A stretch of 7,892 nt of DNA from Bacteroidales bacterium (lineage in GTDB: Bacteria > Bacteroidota > Bacteroidia > Bacteroidales > Paludibacteraceae): positions 1 to 7,892 of the forward strand of contig JAGHSG010000166.1 of the NCBI GenBank assembly GCA_018066005.1, read 5' to 3'. The translations under genes and the position numbers were made by a program. How positions within the stretch are numbered: the stretch's first letter is position 1; the number at the start of each line of letters is the position of its first letter. Of the stretch, positions 1 through 6,001 are shown one piece after another. The notes under the pieces were generated by a model, which saw only the letters and a list, made by a program, of their open reading frames with translations, did not search any database and had not been told where the DNA came from.

Positions 1-737
1 AGGATGCTTTGAACGGTATCTACGACATTATCCACGCGGGTGACGGTGGCTTGGAAATCAATGGCTTTGATGCCCTGAACGGTGGTCTTGGCGTCGGTGA
101 TGACCGTATCCACATTTTGGATAATGCCCGGCAGTTGTTCGTGGGTGACGTGACGTATATCCTTGGCACTGGCGGTCAAGTCGCGGGTAACCTGTTCGAT
201 ATTGTCCAAGGACTGTTTGAGGGTGTTATTTCCCACTTGGCTATTGACCTTGACGATAAGGCTGTCGAGGTTCTCCAAGGCGTCGTCCACCTTACCCATA
301 AAGCCTTCTTGGAGGGTTTCCAGCAGTCCCGGCACCACTTTGGCGGACAGTGTATCTCCGTCGGCATAGATACGTTTACCTTCGGTACTACCGACCGGCA
401 CGACCACTTCGATGGCTTTGCCGCCCAGTACGCCGTCATCAAACAGACGCATCTCGGTGGGGTCCGTCACGACGATATTCTTATCCATAGAGATAAAGAC
501 GGTGAAGGCGTTCTCTTGTGTATAGTCGTAGATGATTTTATCCACCTGACCTACTTTATATCCGCGCACGTAAACGGGGGCCTGCTCCTGCAAGCCGCTG
601 ACGTTGCTGAAGATACCGACATAATGCTTGGTGGGCGAGAAAATATCTACGCCTTTGAGGTAGTTAAGTCCAAAGATGACCAAGAAGACACATACAATAG
701 CCAAAAGGGCTACTTTGATTTCGCGTTTGTATTTCAT
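1..737 (-). CDS. MlaD/MCE-family lipid-transport protein, partial (3' end beyond window)
   Basis: The minus-strand frame reads 245 complete codons from ATG at 737-735 and runs off the left edge without a stop. The start is MKYKREIKVALLAIVCVFLV: a short basic cytoplasmic end, then one hydrophobic segment (about residues 8-24) that probably acts as an uncleaved inner-membrane anchor. Residues about 36-120 match an MCE/MlaD domain, with 'YVRGYKVGQVDKI' and then 'LFDDGVLGGKAIEV', the usual glycine-rich closing part. From about residue 130 the protein is hydrophilic and probably helical, with repeated I/V-D-x-V spacing ('QNVDTVITDAK', 'RVDNVVDTVQS'), as in the helical tails of MCE proteins. Family members form periplasmic rings or tunnels that carry phospholipids between the membranes, usually with an MlaE permease and MlaF ATPase; neither gene is visible here. 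The ATG lies 5 nt after the amidase stop, so the two are probably cotranscribed. The family call is firm; substrate and partners are unknown. Confidence 0.88.
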   Translation of the reverse strand, partial: MKYKREIKVALLAIVCVFLVIFGLNYLKGVDIFSPTKHYVGIFSNVSGLQEQAPVYVRGYKVGQVDKIIYDYTQENAFTVFISMDKNIVVTDPTEMRLFDDGVLGGKAIEVVVPVGSTEGKRIYADGDTLSAKVVPGLLETLQEGFMGKVDDALENLDSLIVKVNSQVGNNTLKQSLDNIEQVTRDLTASAKDIRHVTHEQLPGIIQNVDTVITDAKTTVQGIKAIDFQATVTRVDNVVDTVQSI

Positions 738-742
738 AATAG

Positions 743-1858
743 TTAATCAGTTGTTTTGGTGATGAAGCAATCGGGGAATTTGTCCTTGATTTGCTCCTTG
801 TAAGCAGCGGCTTCTTCGCGCGTGGCGAATTCACCTGCCATATATTTATACAGGTCACCTGCCTTGCGGTAGGTATAGTTGGTTAAGCCCTTGAAATTGT
901 GGTCTTTAGCAGGCAGAACGGTTCTGGAAACGAATATCTGCACACGCCACACCGTTTTGGGGGCAGAAGCGACCGTATTTTGCGGCTCCTGAGCGGGTGT
1001 TGCTTGCGGCTCCTGGGCGGGTTGGATTATCTGCTCCGAGTTGGCGGGTTGGACTACGGGAGCAACCGGCACCTGAACGGGTTTTTCTTCGATAGGTTGG
1101 GCGATTTTTTCGCCGGGTTTGTAGTAATTACAAAAAGCATAGAAAAGGGCGTTGGTTATTTCGCGTTTACCCTGGTCGGAGGCGAGGTATTTCTCTTCGT
1201 CCGAATTGCTGATAAATCCCATCTCGACGAGTACGCTGGGGCACGCCGATTTGAGCAGCACCCAGAAAGCGGCCTGACGCACGCCGCGGTCTTCGCGGTG
1301 GAGGGTATTGGTGAACTCGTTCTGGACCATAGAAGCGAACTGCAGACTCTTGTCCATATACTGGTTCTGCATCAGTTCAAACATAATATACGATTCGATG
1401 CTGTTGGGGTCAAATCCCTGATATGCGGTTTGGTAGTCGGCTTCGAGTTTGATAACGGCGTTTTCGCGCATCGCCACGTCAAGGTTCTGCTCCATCTTGT
1501 CAGTACCGAGTATGAACACTTCCGTGCCGCGTGCGCTGCGACTGTCGGCAGCATTGGTATGGACGCAGATGAAAAGGTCGGCGTTGTTCTTATTGACAAA
1601 GTCGGCACGACCCTGCAGGGAGATGAACTCATCGGAAGAACGGGTCAGGAGCACCTGTACTTCGGGGTATTGGGTACGAATCTTAGACGCCAAGCGCAAG
1701 CTGACATCCAGGTTGAGGTTCTTTTCCATCAGTCCGCTGCGTCCGACGGCGCCGGCATCTTTGCCACCGTGACCGGCATCAATAACGACGGTAAAAGGTG
1801 CAGCCATAAGCGAGGCGGAGAGTGTGATAAGAGCGAGTGTTAAAAACTTTTTAGCCAT
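743..1858 (-). CDS. N-acetylmuramoyl-L-alanine amidase (Amidase_3) with C-terminal SPOR-like domain
   Basis: This 371-residue periplasmic zinc amidase should cleave the bond between MurNAc and L-Ala in peptidoglycan, as AmiA/B/C enzymes do in daughter-cell separation and wall turnover. Residues 1-20 (MAKKFLTLALITLSASLMAA) are a signal peptide with probable cleavage near A20. The Amidase_3 domain spans about 22-245. Likely zinc ligands are H30 ('DAGHGG'), E45 ('GLMEKNLNL') and H100 ('CVHTNA'), with catalytic E212 in 'VEMGFISN'. All key residues are present, so it should be active. Residues about 250-300 are a Pro/Gln/Glu-rich linker with a tandem octapeptide. Residues about 302-369 ('VWRVQIFV' ... 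'YMAGEFATREEAAAYKEQIK') fit a SPOR-like beta-alpha-beta fold, which in this family binds glycan strands stripped of peptides and recruits proteins to division sites. ATG at 1858-1856 follows a Bacteroidetes-type promoter and gives the signal peptide directly. The MCE gene follows after 5 nt. Confidence 0.94.
   Translation of the reverse strand: MAKKFLTLALITLSASLMAAPFTVVIDAGHGGKDAGAVGRSGLMEKNLNLDVSLRLASKIRTQYPEVQVLLTRSSDEFISLQGRADFVNKNNADLFICVHTNAADSRSARGTEVFILGTDKMEQNLDVAMRENAVIKLEADYQTAYQGFDPNSIESYIMFELMQNQYMDKSLQFASMVQNEFTNTLHREDRGVRQAAFWVLLKSACPSVLVEMGFISNSDEEKYLASDQGKREITNALFYAFCNYYKPGEKIAQPIEEKPVQVPVAPVVQPANSEQIIQPAQEPQATPAQEPQNTVASAPKTVWRVQIFVSRTVLPAKDHNFKGLTNYTYRKAGDLYKYMAGEFATREEAAAYKEQIKDKFPDCFITKTTD
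980..1029 (-). repeat. 24-bp imperfect tandem repeat in the amidase linker
   Basis: Two copies begin at 981 and 1005 on the plus strand (TGCGGCTCCTGAGCGGGT and TGCGGCTCCTGGGCGGGT), a period of 24 bp or eight codons. They encode tandem octapeptides PAQEPQAT and PAQEPQNT, about residues 280-295 of the amidase, between the catalytic and SPOR-like domains. The period keeps the reading frame, so copy number could change linker length without harming the enzyme. Confidence 0.7.
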
Positions 1859-1876
1859 AATACTTCAATTTGTCTG

Positions 1877-1907
1877 CAAAAGTACTCATTTTACGGCAGA
1901 TAAACAA
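1877..1907 (-). promoter_or_regulatory. Bacteroidetes-type promoter for the amidase-MCE unit
   Basis: Read on the minus strand, a -33-like TTG (1907-1905) is followed by 20 nt and then TACTTTTG (1884-1877), an exact match to the TAnnTTTG -7 element recognised by the primary sigma factor of Bacteroidetes. Transcription would start near 1870, leaving a leader of only about 12 nt before the ATG at 1858. The TTG is the shorter form of the TTTG -33 element, so this half is weaker evidence than the -7 box. Confidence 0.66.
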
Positions 1908-1917
1908 GGTATTTTTA

Positions 1918-1929
1918 TTTTATATAAAA
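1918..1929. other. A/T palindrome midway between divergent promoters
   Basis: TTTTATATAAAA is a perfect 12-bp inverted repeat. It lies between the two -33 elements (1905-1907 and 1944-1947), with its centre near 1923.5 against a promoter-pair midpoint near 1926. It could be a regulator site or an easily melted or bent segment serving both promoters. In such A/T-rich DNA it could also arise by chance. Confidence 0.3.
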
Positions 1930-1943
1930 AAAAGCCGAAAAGA

Positions 1944-1975
1944 TTTGTATGTTTCATTTTTTTTTCGTAACTTTG
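1944..1975 (+). promoter_or_regulatory. Bacteroidetes-type promoter for rel
   Basis: TTTG at 1944-1947 and TAACTTTG at 1968-1975 match the -33 and -7 elements of the Bacteroidetes primary-sigma promoter, separated by 20 nt, within the normal range. Transcription would begin at about 1981-1985, giving a leader of about 12-16 nt before the rel ATG at 1997. No Shine-Dalgarno sequence lies in this leader (TATTTGCATATAAAAT), which is common in Bacteroidetes. The spacer contains a run of nine T (1957-1965). Confidence 0.76.
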
Positions 1976-1996
1976 CGCGATATTTGCATATAAAAT

Positions 1997-3751
1997 ATGA
2001 AAACGAGCGAATTCACATCCGAAGAGGAGCAACATATTCAGGAAGCGTTTGATTTGCTGTTGCGCGATTATGCGGCTTCGCATCACCGTCAGAAGGTGGA
2101 GATTATCACGCGTGCGTTCGAGTTCGCCAAGCAGGCGCACAACGGTGTGCGTCGTTTGAGCGGAGAGCCTTATATTATGCATCCGTTGGCCGTGGCACGT
2201 ATCGTGGTGCGCGAGATAGGTCTAGGCAGTACGAGTATCTGTTCGGCGCTGTTGCACGATGTGGTGGAGGATACGGATTACACGGTGGAGGATATAGAGC
2301 GTCTGTTCGGTGCCAAGATAGCGCAGATAGTAGATGGTCTGACCAAGATATCAGGCGGCGTGTTCGGTGACCAGGCGGAGAAGCAGGCGGAGAACTTCCG
2401 CAAACTGCTCTTGACTATGTCGGATGATATACGCGTGGTGTTGGTGAAGTTGGCCGACCGCCTGCACAATATGCGCACGTTAGGCGCACAGACGCCGGAG
2501 AAGCAGCGCAAGATAGCAGGCGAGACGCAGTATATATACGCCCCGTTGGCGCACAGGTTGGGTTTCTTCCCGATTAAGTCCGAATTGGAGAATTTAAGTT
2601 TCCAATACGAGTACCCCGAGTTATACAAGCAGATATCCGACCGTTTGGCGGCTTGCAAAGAGGCGCAGTTGGAGAGTTTTGAGGAGTTTGCACAGCCTAT
2701 CCGGGATAAGTTGACGGAGATGGGTTATTCGTTTACCATCACGGCACGTATCAAGTCGGTCTATTCCATCTTCAAGAAGATGCAGCGCAAGAACATTCCC
2801 TTTGAGGACGTGTACGATTTATTGGCGGTGCGTATTGTCTTCACGCCCAATGAAGCTATGTCGGAGAAGGACCAGTGTTGGATATTATATGCAGCTATTA
2901 CAGAGATTTATCACCCGCATCCCGAGCGCATCAGGGACTGGATATCCACGCCTAAAGCCAACGGTTACGAGGCCCTGCACGTGACGGTAATGGGTAAGAA
3001 CGGACGCTGGGTGGAGGTGCAGATACGTTCCGACCGTATGCACGAGATAGCCGAACACGGTTTGGCGGCACACTGGAAATACAAAAACGACGTGTCGGGG
3101 GACGAGAACGAGTTGGACCACTGGTTGCAGGAGGTGAAGGAAGTGCTGGAAAATCCCGACCCGGATGCGATGGCCTTCTTGGATAACTTCAAGTTGAGTC
3201 TTTTTGCTCACGAAGTATTCCTGTTTACCCCGACGGGCGAGATTAAGACCTTGCCGCAGAACGCGTCCGTATTGGACTTTGCCTATATGTTGCACACCAA
3301 GTTAGGGGAGCATTGCATCGGCGCCAAAGTCAATCACCAGTTGCAACCTATCTCGTACCGCTTCAAATCGGGCGACCAAGTGGAGATATTGACGTCCCAG
3401 AACACGCAACCCGTTCCGGAGTGGCTCAATATGGTAGAGACAGCCAAAGCCCAAGATGCTATTCGCAAATACCTTAAGCGCAACGCGTTGTCGGGCGAAG
3501 CGACAAAGATAGAACCCTTCCTGGCCAAGATACATGTGCGCGGAGTGGACCGTCTGGGAATGTTGGTACAAATCATACAGATGGTGTCGGAGAAGATGAA
3601 GATGAATATGCGTGAGTTGTACATTGAGACCGAGGAGCAGATATTCGATTGCACCATCGGCGTGCAGGTTTACAGTGAAGAGTCCGCGTCCAACTTATGT
3701 GCCGAGTTGCAGACGATACAAGGCATTAACGTGGTAGAACGGAAACAATAG
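1997..3751 (+). CDS. rel: Compact RelA/SpoT-family (p)ppGpp synthetase/hydrolase (HD-SYN-TGS-ACT)
   Basis: This 584-residue cytoplasmic enzyme should make (p)ppGpp from ATP and GDP/GTP and also hydrolyse it, controlling the stringent response. The hydrolase HD domain (about 35-190) looks intact: H48 and H62 in 'AHNG...SGEPYIMHP', H87-D88 and E91-D92 in 'LLHDVVEDT', and D154 in 'KLADRLHNMRT'. The synthetase domain (about 235-362) has 'RIKSVYSIFKKM' (251-262), 'VYDLLAVRI' with D274, 'PKANGYEALH' with Y324, and 'EVQIRS' with E340. A TGS domain follows at about 405-467 ('EVFLFTPTGEIKTLP'), and an ACT domain at about 511-581 ('IHVRGVDRLGMLVQI'). Long Rel/RelA/SpoT proteins usually have about 700-760 residues. 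Here only about 40 residues join TGS to ACT, so most of the helical and zinc-finger/RIS region is absent, with no stop or frameshift to suggest decay. ATG at 1997 is just downstream of a good promoter. Bifunctionality is inferred from the retained catalytic residues. Confidence 0.94.
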   Translation: MKTSEFTSEEEQHIQEAFDLLLRDYAASHHRQKVEIITRAFEFAKQAHNGVRRLSGEPYIMHPLAVARIVVREIGLGSTSICSALLHDVVEDTDYTVEDIERLFGAKIAQIVDGLTKISGGVFGDQAEKQAENFRKLLLTMSDDIRVVLVKLADRLHNMRTLGAQTPEKQRKIAGETQYIYAPLAHRLGFFPIKSELENLSFQYEYPELYKQISDRLAACKEAQLESFEEFAQPIRDKLTEMGYSFTITARIKSVYSIFKKMQRKNIPFEDVYDLLAVRIVFTPNEAMSEKDQCWILYAAITEIYHPHPERIRDWISTPKANGYEALHVTVMGKNGRWVEVQIRSDRMHEIAEHGLAAHWKYKNDVSGDENELDHWLQEVKEVLENPDPDAMAFLDNFKLSLFAHEVFLFTPTGEIKTLPQNASVLDFAYMLHTKLGEHCIGAKVNHQLQPISYRFKSGDQVEILTSQNTQPVPEWLNMVETAKAQDAIRKYLKRNALSGEATKIEPFLAKIHVRGVDRLGMLVQIIQMVSEKMKMNMRELYIETEEQIFDCTIGVQVYSEESASNLCAELQTIQGINVVERKQ

Positions 3752-3821
3752 ACGATAAACGATTAACGATTGACGATTAACGATTAACGATAAACGATAA
3801 ACGACAAACAACTAACAATCA
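3752..3821 (+). repeat. Ten tandem degenerate 7-bp repeats (ACGATTA/ACGATAA) between rel and the DUF1573 gene
   Basis: The base after the rel stop codon begins a run of contiguous heptamers: ACGATAA, ACGATTA, ACGATTG, ACGATTA, ACGATTA, ACGATAA, ACGATAA, ACGACAA, ACAACTA, ACAATCA. The first seven units differ from ACGATTA at one position or none; the last three drift gradually. The array fills 70 of the 72 intergenic bases and stops 2 nt before the upstream ATG of the next gene. It contains no TTTG/TAnnTTTG promoter and no self-complementary arm, so as RNA it should be A-rich and largely unpaired. Function is unknown: an unstructured leader, a protein-binding array or a length-variable spacer are all possible. 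Confidence 0.88.
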
Positions 3822-3823
3822 AA

Positions 3824-4909
3824 ATGATTACGAACATGAAAAAGATGTTTTCTGTTTTGGCAGGTGTGCTGATGGCCACCGCCATGATGGCGCAGGGTGA
3901 ACCCGTCATCACTTTCGAGAAGACCAGTCATGACTTCGGTAAGATTAACGAAGCAGACGGCCGTGTAACTACCGTATTTAATTTCAAGAACGAGGGTATG
4001 AGTCCGCTCGTGCTGAGTAACGTGCGCGCCAGTTGCGGTTGCACCACTCCCAAATGGACCCGCGAGCCCATTGAGCCGGGTGCTACAGGTGCCATCACGG
4101 TTACTTACAACCCCAACGGCCGTCCCGGTCGCTTCTCCAAGACCATTACTGTAACGTCCAACGCGGTAGAAGGTACGACACGTTTGTACATCAAGGGTGA
4201 GGTTATTCCCAAACCTGCCAAACCCGTTAACAAGTATCCGTACAAAGTGGCTGAACTGAGTATTTCGGACAAGAACATCAACTTCGGTGATGTTTATAAA
4301 GGCAAAGCCGCTATGCAAACCTTGGAATACGCTAACCAGACCCAAGCCGACATCACGGTAGAGGGCAGTTATTCCAACGACCTGAACGCCGTAGCAACGT
4401 TGGCAGAGGTTAAGCCCGGTCAGAGCGGCACCTTGAACGTGGAGTTCAACACGGCAGCCTGCAACACCTACGGTCCGTACAAAGAGACGTTCTACCTGAA
4501 AGTGAACGGCAAGACGGAGCAGACCGAGACGTATGCCATTACAATGGTGGCTAACGTGGTGGAAGACTTCAGTCAGATGACCGAGGAGCAGAAATTGCAC
4601 GCTCCTATTGCAGAGGTAGGTCCTGAGGTTAATTTGGGTATTTTGCCCAAAGGTAAGAGCAAGGTCAGCAAAGTGTTCCCGTTGGTTAACGCCGGCGATA
4701 ACGCCCTGTTGATTCGTCGCATCATCGCTGCCGACGATATGGCTTTCTATGCACCCAAGACCGGTCTCAAATCCGGCAAGAAAGCGTTGAAGATTACCGT
4801 TAACACCACCAATATGGCTGCAACCAAATATCAACGCAACATAACCATCATCACCAATGACCCCAAGAATCCGGTCAAGAATGTTAAATTAGTTTGGGAA
4901 GTTCAATAA
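3824..4909 (+). CDS. Secreted DUF1573 protein with tandem Ig-like (ASH/MSP-type) beta domains
   Basis: This 361-residue protein is probably exported to the periplasm or outer surface. Two starts are possible: ATG 3824 (MITNMKKMFSVLAG) or ATG 3836 (MKKMFSVLAGVLMATAMMAQ). The second gives a more typical signal peptide and may be the true start. Either way, cleavage probably falls near 'AMMAQ|GEP', and there is no lipobox cysteine. DUF1573 lies at about residues 28-126: 'ITFEKTSHDFGKI', then 'VRASCGCTTPKWTREPIEPG' and 'ITVTYNP', the family's signature. Two further beta-rich segments follow, about 143-245 ('ISDKNINFGDVYKG', 'PGQSGTLNVEFN') and 262-360 ('VNLGILPKGKSKVSKVFPLVN', ending 'NPVKNVKLVWEVQ'). 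They look like diverged copies of the same fold. The molecular role of DUF1573 proteins is not established. Codons are strongly biased (Arg mostly CGT/CGC, Asn mostly AAC, few TTA or TCA), suggesting high expression. The meaB ATG follows the stop with no gap. Confidence 0.88.
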   Translation: MITNMKKMFSVLAGVLMATAMMAQGEPVITFEKTSHDFGKINEADGRVTTVFNFKNEGMSPLVLSNVRASCGCTTPKWTREPIEPGATGAITVTYNPNGRPGRFSKTITVTSNAVEGTTRLYIKGEVIPKPAKPVNKYPYKVAELSISDKNINFGDVYKGKAAMQTLEYANQTQADITVEGSYSNDLNAVATLAEVKPGQSGTLNVEFNTAACNTYGPYKETFYLKVNGKTEQTETYAITMVANVVEDFSQMTEEQKLHAPIAEVGPEVNLGILPKGKSKVSKVFPLVNAGDNALLIRRIIAADDMAFYAPKTGLKSGKKALKITVNTTNMAATKYQRNITIITNDPKNPVKNVKLVWEVQ

Positions 4910-6001
4910 ATGATGGAGCATCCTGAAAATAGTAACGAATACAAAGGTCTAACCGTGAACGAAGGCGTAGAGAACTTACCGCAGGTGAATCCCTACGCCA
5001 CGTTCCGGCGACACAAACGTGTCCTAACGGCAGAAGAATACGTAGAGGGTATTCTCCGCGGGGACATTACCCTACTCTCGCAAGCCGTGACGCTGGTGGA
5101 GAGTAATTTACCATCCGACCAAGCCATTGCACAGAAAGTGATTGAGATGTGTCTGCCCCATGCAGGTCACTCGGTCCGCGTCGGCATCACGGGTGTTCCC
5201 GGAGCCGGCAAATCGTCGTTCATTGAGGCTTTGGGTACGGAATTATGCCATCAAGGCAAACACTTGGCCGTCTTGGCTATTGACCCGTCCAGTGAGCGCT
5301 CGAAGGGGTCTATATTAGGCGATAAGACGCGTATGAACGAGTTATCCGTTCAAGCCAACGCTTTTATCCGTCCCAGTCCGTCGGCAGGTTCATTAGGCGG
5401 CGTGGCGCGCAAGACACGCGAGACGATTGTGCTGTGCGAAGCCGCCGGGTTTGACACCATATTGATTGAGACGGGAGGTGTGGGCCAGTCGGAGACAGCC
5501 GCTCATTCGATGGTGGACTTCTTCCTGCTGCTGCAAGTGACCGGTACGGGTGACGAATTGCAGGGCATCAAGCGAGGCATCATGGAGATGGCTGACGGTA
5601 TAGCCATCAACAAGTGCGACGGCAACAACATAGAGCGCGCACAAGCAGCACGGGTCAGTTTCAAGAACGCCCTGGCGCTGTTCCCCCCTACCGAGTCGGG
5701 TTGGCAACCGTATGCCGAGACCTGTTCGGCGGTAGAAAAAACGGGCATCACAGAAGTGTGGAATATGATAGAAAAATATATAACGTTCACGCGCGAAAAC
5801 GGGTATCTGGAACGTAAACGCACCCAGCAAGCCAAATACTGGATGTATGAGACCATCAATTCGGCATTGCTGAACGGTTTTTACCAGCACCCCGAGATGG
5901 AAGCCCTGACCCAACTTATGGAAAAGAAAGTTCTTAATAACGAAATAAGCAGTTTTATTGCTGCATCCGAATTACTCAATGCCTACTCAAAACTCAAATA
6001 A
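4910..6001 (+). CDS. meaB: MeaB-type GTPase, chaperone of methylmalonyl-CoA mutase (ArgK/LAO family)
   Basis: This 363-residue G3E-family P-loop GTPase is expected to gate cofactor loading and protect adenosylcobalamin-dependent methylmalonyl-CoA mutase, which in Bacteroidales links succinate to propionate. Visible motifs are Walker A 'GVPGAGKS' (95-102), 'AIDPSSERSKGSILGDKTRM' (123-142), 'RPSPSAGSLGGVARKTRE' (154-171), the switch segment 'ETGGVGQSE' (187-195) and the guanine-specificity motif 'NKCD' (234-237). The C-terminal helical extension (about 290-363) fits the MeaB dimerisation region, and the length is close to MeaB proteins of about 330-370 residues. Most homologues I recall read ETVGVGQ where this has ETGGVGQ. 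The start is ATG ATG at 4910-4915; either could be used, and the first abuts the upstream stop, which suggests translational coupling. No mutase gene is present in the window. The older label 'LAO/AO transport ATPase' refers to the same family and is unlikely to describe the function. Confidence 0.93.
   Translation: MMEHPENSNEYKGLTVNEGVENLPQVNPYATFRRHKRVLTAEEYVEGILRGDITLLSQAVTLVESNLPSDQAIAQKVIEMCLPHAGHSVRVGITGVPGAGKSSFIEALGTELCHQGKHLAVLAIDPSSERSKGSILGDKTRMNELSVQANAFIRPSPSAGSLGGVARKTRETIVLCEAAGFDTILIETGGVGQSETAAHSMVDFFLLLQVTGTGDELQGIKRGIMEMADGIAINKCDGNNIERAQAARVSFKNALALFPPTESGWQPYAETCSAVEKTGITEVWNMIEKYITFTRENGYLERKRTQQAKYWMYETINSALLNGFYQHPEMEALTQLMEKKVLNNEISSFIAASELLNAYSKLK

Noticed and set aside
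9..746. Plus-strand open frame of 245 codons opposite the MCE gene
   Set aside because: It shares codon register with the minus-strand MCE gene, so it stays open only because that gene avoids TTA, CTA and TCA codons. The minus-strand frame has a clear membrane anchor and MCE motifs.
899..1843. Plus-strand open frame of 314 codons opposite the amidase
   Set aside because: It is in the same codon register as the amidase, which has all its catalytic motifs, a signal peptide and a promoter. The plus-strand translation shows no recognisable domain.
3752..3821. Heptamer array as a replication origin or iteron set, given dnaB downstream
   Set aside because: No dnaA or replication-initiator gene, no DnaA boxes and no clustered unwinding element are visible, and dnaB lies more than 2 kb away. 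The units are also much shorter than usual iterons.
3752..3821. Heptamer array as a CRISPR array
   Set aside because: The 7-bp units abut one another without unique spacers, and there are no cas genes.
3812..4834. Minus-strand open frame of 340 codons opposite the DUF1573 gene
   Set aside because: The length is striking, but it is codon-aligned antisense to a strongly codon-biased gene, with no promoter and no recognisable family. It is best explained as a shadow.
4889..4896. TTAGTTTG as a -7 element for a meaB promoter
   Set aside because: It has T instead of A at the second position, lacks a TTTG about 20 nt upstream, and meaB directly abuts the preceding gene.
5958..5978. TTG 5958 as the dnaB start
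   Set aside because: It adds only seven residues (LLHPNYS by the standard code) unlike a DnaB N-terminus and lies deeper inside meaB. ATG 5979 is the simpler start.
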